Positions 48,879-56,792 of a DNA stretch of 64,000 bases are shown piece after piece. The stretch is from Piscirickettsiaceae bacterium (GTDB lineage: Bacteria; Pseudomonadota; Gammaproteobacteria; Nitrosococcales; Methylophagaceae). Numbering within the stretch: position 1 is the first letter of the stretch; every line of letters begins with the position of its first letter. Location: contig JABSQN010000001.1 in assembly GCA_013215825.1 (NCBI GenBank), forward strand, positions 588,679 through 652,678. Direction: 5' to 3'. The translations under genes and the position numbers were made by a program. The notes beneath the pieces were generated by a model. That model did not search any database and had not been told where the DNA came from. It was given only the letters and a program-made list of their open reading frames with translations.

Positions 48879-48918
48879 AATTACTCAATTAGCTTTATTG
48901 AGATGACGTGGCGTAGCG

Positions 48919-49425
48919 TTATAAATGGCCTAGTAAAGTTTCAGCTTTAGAAACGCCAAATTCACCAGAACCTTCAACCCCAAGATACTTAACAATCCCA
49001 TTATCGACTAACATCGCAAAGCGGAAACAGCGAATACCCATGCCGCCAGCAGTTAGATCGCGATCCAAGCCGAGTGCTTTAGTGTATTCAGCGCTACCAT
49101 CAGCCATCATTCTCACTGTATTATCTACATCTTGATCTTTGCCCCACGATGCCATAACGAAGGCATCATTGACTGCCATACACCAAATTTCATCAACACC
49201 ACTGGCCTTAATCTGGTCGGCATATTCGATATAACCAGGTAGATGCTGAGCAGAACAAAGTGGAGTAAAGGCACCTGGCACACCAAAAATAATAATCTTT
49301 TTACCACGAGTTTCTTCGAGAACATCGTGTGTTTGGGGATTAGTAGCACAACCGGCCTTAACATCAAACTCGACACTTTCAGTTAATTTACCTGCAGGTA
49401 AATGTTGTCCAATTTTAATTGTCAT
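48919..49425 (-). CDS. Prx5-type peroxiredoxin
   Basis: A 168-residue thiol peroxidase. The peroxidatic Cys is C57 in VPGAFTPLCSAQHLPGY, the standard P-x-x-x-T/S-x-x-C active site. The later GVDEIWCMAVNDAFVM and the Arg in GIRCFRFAMLVDNG complete the family pattern. The ATG at 49425 has AAGGA seven bases upstream; an upstream start adds 14 unrelated residues. It would remove hydrogen or organic peroxides, using glutathione or thioredoxin. Confidence 0.93.
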   Translation of the reverse strand: MTIKIGQHLPAGKLTESVEFDVKAGCATNPQTHDVLEETRGKKIIIFGVPGAFTPLCSAQHLPGYIEYADQIKASGVDEIWCMAVNDAFVMASWGKDQDVDNTVRMMADGSAEYTKALGLDRDLTAGGMGIRCFRFAMLVDNGIVKYLGVEGSGEFGVSKAETLLGHL

Positions 49426-49616
49426 ATCAGATTCCTTAATGTTGTTGGAATCATTATTCTGACACAAACATAATACAAAATGAAGCAGATAAAAAACATT
49501 ATAAATTTCATGGGTTTATAAGGTTGGAATTTCCCAAGTTAACTGCTTACGATGTGTGAATTAACGGGTAAGGATATTATTGATGGAAAGTCACCCTGTT
49601 GTACGTTGAGAACACT

Positions 49617-49670
49617 TTACACCATTATTCGAATTACTTTGGAATCATCAACCGCTAAAATATGAGCCAT
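49617..49670 (-). pseudogene. Remnant start of a CheY-like response regulator
   Basis: Reading leftwards from an ATG at 49670, preceded by AAGGAAG, 17 codons encode MAHILAVDDSKVIRIMV and then a TAA. This is the N-terminal strand and acidic pocket of a CheY-like receiver. Downstream the frame gives SVL and then nothing similar. It starts 26 bases after the end of mfd on the same strand. It is a truncated relic. Confidence 0.6.
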
Positions 49671-49695
49671 AATTACTTCCTTATTGTTATTATGT

Positions 49696-52600
49696 TTATT
49701 TAGAGTTAGATAATCTATCTATTAGTTGGTCTAAAGCCAATATGCGATCAGCAGCCTCCGTCATACTTCCAATAAAACGTAATTTATCTTGCCCATCCAG
49801 TTTATATACGGCGGGTTGTGACTGGATAAGATGAATAATTGTCATAGGGTCTACATTGGGTTCTTTATCAAAGATAATTCGCCCACCTTGGTCATAGACA
49901 TCAATTTTCTTAATACCCAATACTTTTGCTTTAAAGCGTAGTTCATGAATAGCCATTAATGTTTGGATCTGTTCGGGTAATAAACCAAAACGATCTATCA
50001 TTTCGACTTGTAGTTCACGTAGTTCTTCACGATTATTACTGGCTGATATACGTTTATATAGGACTAAACGCGAGTGAACATCGGGTAGATAATCGGTTGG
50101 TATTAAAGCGGGAACGTGTAAATCAATTTCGATAAAGTGACGTTCATTGATATCAAGGCTGGGTTCTTTACCTGATTTTAATGCTTTAACAGCGCGTTCA
50201 AGTAAGTCATTATAAAGCCCAAAGCCAATTTCTTGCATTTGCCCACTTTGTTCGTCACCGAGTAACTCTCCTGCACCACGAATTTCCATATCATGTGTTG
50301 CCAAGGTAAAGCCAGCACCTAAATCTTCGATAGACTCAATCGCTTCTAAACGTTTAATGGCATCTTTAGTCATCGCCTTTTGTGGTGGTACGATTAAATA
50401 GGCATAAGCACGATGATGTGAACGACCAACACGGCCACGGATTTGATACAGTTGGGCAAGGCCTAATTTATCAGCACGATCGATAAAAATAGTATTGGCA
50501 GATGGAATATCGATACCGGTTTCAATAATGGTGGTACAAACAAGGACATTAAAACGTTGATGATAGAAATCGAGCATCACGTGTTCGAGTTCACGTTCAC
50601 GCATTTGTCCATGAGCAATACCTACTTTAGCTTCGGGGACAATTTGTTCTAATTCACGGGCAACGCGATCAATATCATCCACTTTATTATGTAAGAAATA
50701 GACCTGACCGCCGCGTTTAATTTCTCGCAAGATACCTTCACGGATTGTTTCTGAATCCCATTGTTGAACGAAGGTTTTAATGGCTAAACGTCGCGCTGGT
50801 GGTGTGGCAATAATCGATAGATCTCGAATGCCTGAAATGGACATGTTTAAGGTGCGAGGAATAGGGGTAGCTGTCAATGTCAGCACATCAATATTAGAAC
50901 GGTATTTCTTTATTTTTTCTTTTTGAGTGACACCAAAACGATGTTCTTCATCAAGAATAAAGAGGCCAAGTCGTTTTGGATTAATATCTTGCTGAATGAT
51001 TTTATGGGTACCGATAATAATATCAGCGGTACCCTCTACCATTGCATCTTTCACAGCATCCAGTTGTTTTTTGCTACGAAAACGTGACATCACTTCAATA
51101 TGTATCGGCCAATCAGCAAAGCGATCTTTGAAGTTTTCATAATGCTGTTGAGCCAGTAATGTGGTGGGGACTAACACCAAAACTTGTTTGCCTGCTTGTG
51201 TGGCTAAAAATGCGGCACGCATCGCCACTTCTGTTTTACCAAAGCCAACATCACCACAAATAAGGCGATCCATCGGTGTATCGGATGTCATATCCTTGAT
51301 GACATCATCAATGGCATCTTGTTGGTGCGGCGTGGTTTCAAAGGGGAATGCCGCAGTGAAACTAGCATATTGTTCGTCAGGTGCATCAATAGGCTGTTTT
51401 TTATGTGCAGCTCGTTGGGCATAAATATCCAATAATTCAGCCGCCACATCACGTACTTTTTCAGCCGCTTTACGTCGGGCCTTTTCCCATTGACCAGAAC
51501 CTAAACGATGTAACGGTGCAAGATCAGGCGCCGCGCCTGAATATCGGCTAATTAAATCTAATGCTGCCACAGGTACATATAGCTTGTCGCCTTTGGCATA
51601 TTCAAGGGTGACATATTCGGTAGTAATATCACCGACATCTAAGGTTTGTAAGCCAAGATAACGACCAACACCATGATCTTCATGAACGACCGCATCCCCA
51701 ATTGTGAGCTCAGCAAGGTTACGAATAATCGCATCAGAGTCGCGTTTTTTACGACTGCGACGACGACGTTGCATCACCTGTTGACCAAATAATTGTGGTT
51801 CAGCAATAACGGCAATATTATTTTGAGTTAATAAAAGCCCTTGTTCAAGTGGAGCAACGGTAATACCTAATGCATCCTCACCAGCTAAAAATTCATTCCA
51901 GCTTTGATAAACATGAGGGTAAATACTGTTCTCATGTAACAGTTCTAATAAGGTCTCACGTCGTCCTGCTGTTTCAGCAGCAAATAAAATACGACCATCA
52001 AAGTTATTAATAAAGCTTAATAAGGCGTCACAGGTTTTATCTTGGCGCGCATTCAGCGTTAATTGGGGTGGAATGGTGCTGTTGTAATTGGTAATGCCGG
52101 CACGTTGTTCTAATTCAAAGGATTGCAGATGAAGCCGCTGAAAGGGCTTAAAGCTGGCAAATAACTCTTCAACTGCAAAGAACATATGTTGCGGTTCAAG
52201 CAGGGGCCGCTCTTTATCAACATGATGTTGCTGGTGGCGTTGGCAGATCTCTTGCCAAAAATCACTGGCGGCCTGATGTGAATCATTACTATTAATAAGT
52301 AATGTATTTGCAGGCAGGTAATCAATAAGACTATTTGTTGTTTCTAAAAATAGTGGTAGATAATATTCAATACCACCGGGCATATTGCCATCGGTTACTT
52401 CACGATAAATCAAACTACGTTGCGGATCGCCTTCAAAATGTTCACGAAACTGTTTGCGAAAGCGTTGAATACTGTCTTCAGTCGTTGGAAATTCGCGTGC
52501 AGGTAGGAGTTGAATCGTATTAAGTGACTCAATCGAACGTTGCGTTTCGGGATCAAAGCTACGTAATGTATCAATCTCATCATCAAACAAATCAATGCGG

Positions 52601-53154
52601 TAGGGAAGCTTACTGCCCATGGGATAAAGATCGATGATTGCCCCACGTACGGCAAACTCACCATATTCCATTACCTGCGACACAGTTCGGTAACCGGCTT
52701 TTTCTAACTTTATCCGCCATTCTTCAATATTAAAGGTATCACCGACACTTAGCATCAGTGTATTGCCACCCAAGAATTCATGCGGAGCAATGCGGTGCAT
52801 GATGGTTGCAATGGGTACGAATAAAATGCCTTGTTTAAAGTTTGGCAATTGGTGCAGTGTTTCTAAGCGTTCAGAGATAATATCTTGATGCGGTGAGAAG
52901 GTGTCGTAGGGCAACGTTTCCCAATCAGGAAAATGCAAAATGGGTAGCTGTTGTTCACCTAGATAGAAACGTGCTTCCAATTCCAAACGGTGAGCGGAGG
53001 CGGTGTCATCGGTTAAAACTAAAAGAGGGCCATCATGTTGTTGAGCCGCTTTGGCTAATAATAAGCCCTGAGCGCTGCCATATAACTGACCTGCACGGAG
53101 TTGTTCTTTATTATTAGTTGGAAGTTGTGGTTGTAATGGGCTGAATGAAGCCAT
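49696..53154 (-). CDS. mfd: Transcription-repair coupling factor Mfd
   Basis: A 1152-residue DNA translocase that removes RNA polymerase stalled at damage and recruits UvrA. The UvrB-like N-terminal module (about 1-350) is followed by the RNA-polymerase-interaction domain (about 470-545; ELTIGDAVVHEDHGVGRYLG). The helicase core has Walker A CGDVGFGKTEVAMR and the box FILDEEHRFGV, with motif VI near QIRGRVGRS. A C-terminal TRCF domain completes it. Length equals E. coli Mfd (1148). uvrC, another nucleotide excision repair gene, is nearby on the other strand. Confidence 0.97.
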   Translation of the reverse strand: MASFSPLQPQLPTNNKEQLRAGQLYGSAQGLLLAKAAQQHDGPLLVLTDDTASAHRLELEARFYLGEQQLPILHFPDWETLPYDTFSPHQDIISERLETLHQLPNFKQGILFVPIATIMHRIAPHEFLGGNTLMLSVGDTFNIEEWRIKLEKAGYRTVSQVMEYGEFAVRGAIIDLYPMGSKLPYRIDLFDDEIDTLRSFDPETQRSIESLNTIQLLPAREFPTTEDSIQRFRKQFREHFEGDPQRSLIYREVTDGNMPGGIEYYLPLFLETTNSLIDYLPANTLLINSNDSHQAASDFWQEICQRHQQHHVDKERPLLEPQHMFFAVEELFASFKPFQRLHLQSFELEQRAGITNYNSTIPPQLTLNARQDKTCDALLSFINNFDGRILFAAETAGRRETLLELLHENSIYPHVYQSWNEFLAGEDALGITVAPLEQGLLLTQNNIAVIAEPQLFGQQVMQRRRRSRKKRDSDAIIRNLAELTIGDAVVHEDHGVGRYLGLQTLDVGDITTEYVTLEYAKGDKLYVPVAALDLISRYSGAAPDLAPLHRLGSGQWEKARRKAAEKVRDVAAELLDIYAQRAAHKKQPIDAPDEQYASFTAAFPFETTPHQQDAIDDVIKDMTSDTPMDRLICGDVGFGKTEVAMRAAFLATQAGKQVLVLVPTTLLAQQHYENFKDRFADWPIHIEVMSRFRSKKQLDAVKDAMVEGTADIIIGTHKIIQQDINPKRLGLFILDEEHRFGVTQKEKIKKYRSNIDVLTLTATPIPRTLNMSISGIRDLSIIATPPARRLAIKTFVQQWDSETIREGILREIKRGGQVYFLHNKVDDIDRVARELEQIVPEAKVGIAHGQMRERELEHVMLDFYHQRFNVLVCTTIIETGIDIPSANTIFIDRADKLGLAQLYQIRGRVGRSHHRAYAYLIVPPQKAMTKDAIKRLEAIESIEDLGAGFTLATHDMEIRGAGELLGDEQSGQMQEIGFGLYNDLLERAVKALKSGKEPSLDINERHFIEIDLHVPALIPTDYLPDVHSRLVLYKRISASNNREELRELQVEMIDRFGLLPEQIQTLMAIHELRFKAKVLGIKKIDVYDQGGRIIFDKEPNVDPMTIIHLIQSQPAVYKLDGQDKLRFIGSMTEAADRILALDQLIDRLSNSK

Positions 53155-53251
53155 GGCACTCTAAATAATGATCTAAAAGCCTGCTATTTTCCCATACAAA
53201 CTGATGGATATATAGCGTTAATTCATGGAGGTCATTTTATTAACTGACTAT

Positions 53252-53390
53252 TTGAGATCTTTGCACGAGTTGTCTTTTATGACATATCTGCGTTAAAAAC
53301 AGTCTAAAAATGCTCATTTACACTAGTAAACTGCGCTTTTTCGATTATTTGTGCCTTGCTATGACAAAAAATACAACTCGTGCAAAGGTC
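53252..53390. repeat. 139-base MITE-like element with 20-base terminal inverted repeats
   Basis: GAGATCTTTGCACGAGTTGT (53252-53271) is the reverse complement of ACAACTCGTGCAAAGGTCTC (53371-53390), with one mismatch. The interior is AT-rich and partly self-complementary (for example TTTAC-ACTA-GTAAA in the centre), so the whole could fold as a long hairpin. It encodes no transposase. This is the form of a miniature inverted-repeat element moved by a transposase elsewhere. Confidence 0.75.
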
Positions 53391-53446
53391 TCTTATTAAT
53401 ATGTGATAAGGTACAGCCAAATAAATTTATTGCAATGGTGGAAAAG

Positions 53447-53650
53447 ATGGCTAAACGTACAGAAAATGTTGTATTACTAAAGGTTATTGGTGTTTTTGAA
53501 TTAGTTGTGGCAATAGTAATGATTTACTTTTTTAGTGAACAAACGCCAGCGTTGATTGGTGGTATTGTATTACTGGGCTTTTCTGCCAATAGTTTTTATC
53601 AAGCACATAAGTGTTATAAACGTCAGTATTCGCCGAAAAAAGAAGATTAA
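53447..53650 (+). CDS. Small two-helix membrane protein of unknown function
   Basis: A 67-residue protein with two hydrophobic segments (about residues 9-30 and 36-53) and a basic, charged tail (CYKRQYSPKKED). I do not recognise a family. The ATG at 53447 is chosen because GGTGG lies five bases upstream. In-frame starts farther left (53351, 53435) would read into the inverted-repeat element or lack a ribosome site. It precedes uvrC by 20 bases and may be cotranscribed with it. Confidence 0.6.
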   Translation: MAKRTENVVLLKVIGVFELVVAIVMIYFFSEQTPALIGGIVLLGFSANSFYQAHKCYKRQYSPKKED

Positions 53651-53670
53651 GCGTTGTATAGACTATATTA

Positions 53671-55506
53671 ATGGAAAAGGATGTTCAATCAGCCGATGCC
53701 GAATTTGATTCTTCGGGATTTTTAAAAACGTTGACCAGTCGTCCTGGTGTCTATCGGATGATAGCTGCGGATGAGTCTGTAATTTATGTTGGCAAAGCAA
53801 AAAATCTAAAAAAACGTGTATCCAGTTACTTTCGTAAAACAGGTTTAACATCAAAAAACCGAGTGATGGTGGCACAAATTGCCACTATTGAAATAACGGT
53901 TACTCACACTGAAAATGAAGCACTTATCCTTGAAAATAATCTTATCAAGGAGTTTATGCCACGCTATAACATTCTATTGCGTGATGATAAAACCTATCCT
54001 TATTTATTGATTTCAGATGACAAATACCCACGATTAAGTTTACATCGTGGCGCCAAACGAAAGCGTGGACAGTATTTTGGACCTTATCCTAGTGCGGGTG
54101 CTGTTCGGGAAAGTTTGAGTCTTTTACAAAAGTTATTTCCTGTTCGGCAATGTGATGATACCTATTATCAAAACCGCTCTCGTCCATGTTTGCAATATCA
54201 AATAAAACGATGCACGGCGCCTTGTGTGGGTTTGATTTCACCAGAAGACTATCAAAAAGACATTGAGCATACGGTGTTATTTCTACAAGGTAAGAATCAG
54301 CAAGTAATGGCTGAGTTATCACAACAAATGGAAGCGGCTTCTGCAGAGTTGAACTTTGAACAAGCTGGTATTATTAGAGATAAGATCATTAGTCTTCGCC
54401 GCGTGCAAGAGAAACAATATGTCAGTACTGAACAAGGTGATCTTGATGTGCTGGCGGCGGTGGTACGAGATGGTATGGCTGTGGTTGAAGTGTGCTTTAT
54501 CCGTGGTGGTCGTAGCTTGGGTAATAAAAGTTATTTCCCTAAAGGTTCGGCAGGAAGTAGTGCTGAAGAGTTGTTATCGGCTTTTATACCGCAATATTAT
54601 TTAGGTAAAGATATGCCGACAGATATTCTTCTTAGTCATGTGCCAAATGATATGGCATTGTTAGAAGAGGTATTGAAGTCAGAATCAAAACATCGCGTTC
54701 AATTACGCTGTCCTCAACGCGGCACGAGTGTTCGCTGGATGAAAATGGCATTAACTAATGCGGATATTAGCTTAAATCAACGCTTGGCCAGTCGTGCGAA
54801 TTTATTACAACGTTTTGAAGCCTTACAAGAGGCACTTAATCTCGATGAAATGCCAAAACGTTTAGAGTGTTTTGATATTAGCCATACCAGTGGTGAAAAG
54901 ACGGTGGCATCGTGTGTAGTCTTTGGTTTGGAAGGCGCGATAAAAGCAGATTACCGTAAGTTTAATATTGATGGCATTACGCCAGGCGATGATTATGCAG
55001 CGATGAATCAGGCCTTGATGCGACGTTTTACCCGGCTGAAGAAAGGCGAGGGCAAACGTCCGGATTTATTATTGATTGACGGTGGTAAAGGGCAAATAAC
55101 CGAAGCGAAAGCCGTTATGGCGGAATTACAACTTGATATACCCATATTAGGTATTGCCAAAGGACCGGAACGTAGGGCGGGCGAAGAAACATTGTTCTTG
55201 GTTGGACGGCAAGGGGAAATAGATTTACCCGCTGATTCGCCTGCGTTACATTTATTGCAACAAGTGCGTGATGAAGCCCATCGTTTTGCTATAACAGGGC
55301 ATCGTCAACGCCGAGCAAAAGCGCGTAATACATCACCATTAGAAGGTATTGCCGGTATGGGGCCGAAGCGCAGACAAAAATTATTACATCAATTTGGTGG
55401 TTTGCAAGAAGTTAAACGTGCCGGAGTAGAAGACTTGGCGCGGGTTGATGGAATTAGCAATGCATTGGCTCAAAAAATATATGATGTATTTCACGGCGAG
55501 AAATAA
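53671..55506 (+). CDS. uvrC: Excinuclease ABC subunit C
   Basis: A 611-residue nuclease that makes the 3' and 5' cuts in nucleotide excision repair. The GIY-YIG domain is at about 25-105 (PGVYRMIAADESVIYVGKAK), the UVR motif that binds UvrB is near 220-255, and the RNase H-like domain carries ECFDISHTSGEK. Two helix-hairpin-helix motifs end it (EGIAGMGPKRRQKLL, then RVDGISNALAQKIY). Length equals E. coli UvrC (610). pgsA follows, as in E. coli. Confidence 0.97.
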   Translation: MEKDVQSADAEFDSSGFLKTLTSRPGVYRMIAADESVIYVGKAKNLKKRVSSYFRKTGLTSKNRVMVAQIATIEITVTHTENEALILENNLIKEFMPRYNILLRDDKTYPYLLISDDKYPRLSLHRGAKRKRGQYFGPYPSAGAVRESLSLLQKLFPVRQCDDTYYQNRSRPCLQYQIKRCTAPCVGLISPEDYQKDIEHTVLFLQGKNQQVMAELSQQMEAASAELNFEQAGIIRDKIISLRRVQEKQYVSTEQGDLDVLAAVVRDGMAVVEVCFIRGGRSLGNKSYFPKGSAGSSAEELLSAFIPQYYLGKDMPTDILLSHVPNDMALLEEVLKSESKHRVQLRCPQRGTSVRWMKMALTNADISLNQRLASRANLLQRFEALQEALNLDEMPKRLECFDISHTSGEKTVASCVVFGLEGAIKADYRKFNIDGITPGDDYAAMNQALMRRFTRLKKGEGKRPDLLLIDGGKGQITEAKAVMAELQLDIPILGIAKGPERRAGEETLFLVGRQGEIDLPADSPALHLLQQVRDEAHRFAITGHRQRRAKARNTSPLEGIAGMGPKRRQKLLHQFGGLQEVKRAGVEDLARVDGISNALAQKIYDVFHGEK

Positions 55507-55554
55507 GCACCTGAAAATGCTACTATTGCACTACTACACAACGAAGTGAACAGA

Positions 55555-56112
55555 ATGTTAAATTTACCTAATATATTAAGTTTGTTACGAATCGCATTAA
55601 TACCTGTATTGATTGGTATTTTCTTTCTGCCTTATGATTCGGCTCCTGTATGGGCAACCATCGTCTTTGTGATTGCTGCTTTAACCGATTGGTTAGATGG
55701 ATATTTAGCGAGGAAATGGAATCAAACATCAGCCTTTGGTGCCTTTATTGATCCTGTTGCAGATAAATTAATCGTTACCGTGGCACTGGTGCTGGTGCTT
55801 TATAAATCACCAGAGCCTTATATACTTATTCCTGTTGTTATTATTATTGGGCGTGAGATAACCGTATCAGCCTTACGTGAGTGGATGGCAGAACTGGGGC
55901 AACGTAGTGCGGTTAAGGTATCTTATGTTGGTAAATTGAAAACAGCCTTTCAAATGATTTCCATTGGTTGTCTTATCTATCATGCGCCATTATTCGGAAT
56001 TCCCGTATTTGAGGTCGGAGTTGTCCTGTTATATGTTGCCGCGGCTCTGACAATAAGCTCCATGATCAGTTACTTAAAGGCTGCATTGCCAATGTTGCTA
56101 TCAAAGGGTTGA
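55555..56112 (+). CDS. pgsA: CDP-diacylglycerol-glycerol-3-phosphate 3-phosphatidyltransferase
   Basis: A 185-residue membrane enzyme making phosphatidylglycerol phosphate. The CDP-alcohol phosphotransferase motif D-G-x2-A-R-x8-G-x3-D-x3-D is seen as DWLDGYLARKWNQTSAFGAF followed by IDPVADK (about 41-67). Four or more hydrophobic segments surround it. The ATG at 55555 gives the usual start (MLNLPNILSLLRI); a GTG nine bases upstream is possible. Its stop codon overlaps the -35 box of the tRNA-Gly promoter. The uvrC-pgsA-tRNA order is as in many gammaproteobacteria. Confidence 0.96.
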   Translation: MLNLPNILSLLRIALIPVLIGIFFLPYDSAPVWATIVFVIAALTDWLDGYLARKWNQTSAFGAFIDPVADKLIVTVALVLVLYKSPEPYILIPVVIIIGREITVSALREWMAELGQRSAVKVSYVGKLKTAFQMISIGCLIYHAPLFGIPVFEVGVVLLYVAAALTISSMISYLKAALPMLLSKG

Positions 56113-56136
56113 CACAGGATTAAAACTGTCTATAAT
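56109..56136 (+). promoter_or_regulatory. Sigma-70 promoter of tRNA-Gly
   Basis: A consensus TTGACA (56109-56114) and a consensus TATAAT (56131-56136) are separated by 16 bases and end 14 bases before the tRNA. The -35 box shares bases with the TGA stop of pgsA. Confidence 0.92.
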
Positions 56137-56150
56137 GCACGTCTTTCTCA

Positions 56151-56226
<76 letters not shown>

Positions 56227-56233
56227 GATATAG

Positions 56234-56263
56234 AAAAAGCCGTGGTTTTTACCACGGCTTTTT
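56234..56263 (+). terminator. Intrinsic terminator after tRNA-Gly
   Basis: AAAAAGCCGTGGT (56234-56246) pairs perfectly with ACCACGGCTTTTT (56251-56263) around a four-base TTTT loop. The right arm runs into six Ts. It lies seven bases after the tRNA CCA. Confidence 0.95.
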
Positions 56264-56403
56264 TGTTTCTAGTAGTCACAGAATACGACTTCCTCCTTAT
56301 TATATCTTCCAGATTTAAGTTCATTCCTTAGCATAAAAGTCATTTAGTGCTTTTTCCTAAAATTTTGTTAGGATAGATGCTATCTTTATTTAAGGAGTTT
56401 TCA

Positions 56404-56697
56404 ATGACAATCTGGTATTCACTTGAGATCGGTAGCGGTCTTGCATCAAATAAAATAATGCAACGGGTAATGGATGCATTTCTGCCCAAGCATATAGGTG
56501 CAGGTCGCCCAATAACAATGGCGATATTTACCAGCATTAGAAAGTCCGACAAAAACATCACACTTTATTTCTCACCGAAAGCAGTTAGTTTAGCGATGCA
56601 GTTTGGTGCGAGTCCTTATGAAGATGAATTTGTAGATATGGAGCTATCACTCCTTGTCGGTGATGAAAGAAGCCTGGATATGCTATTCCCTACATAG
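56404..56697 (+). CDS. Small protein of unknown function
   Basis: A 97-residue soluble protein that I do not recognise. AAGGAG lies six bases before the ATG at 56404, a strong ribosome site. The sequence is mixed (MTIWYSLEIGSGLASNK start; SPKAVSLAMQFGASPYED in the middle; acidic C-terminal third), with no signal peptide or membrane helix. It stands alone between tRNA-Gly and the GGDEF-EAL gene. Its length and ribosome site argue that it is a real gene. Confidence 0.7.
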   Translation: MTIWYSLEIGSGLASNKIMQRVMDAFLPKHIGAGRPITMAIFTSIRKSDKNITLYFSPKAVSLAMQFGASPYEDEFVDMELSLLVGDERSLDMLFPT

Positions 56698-56792
56698 ACA
56701 TTATTAAAGTTATTATGGATAATGTGTGGTAGATTGCTATTACAATTTAGTTAGATGGATCTTGTAGATATTAAACTTAGGTGAACTTAAGA

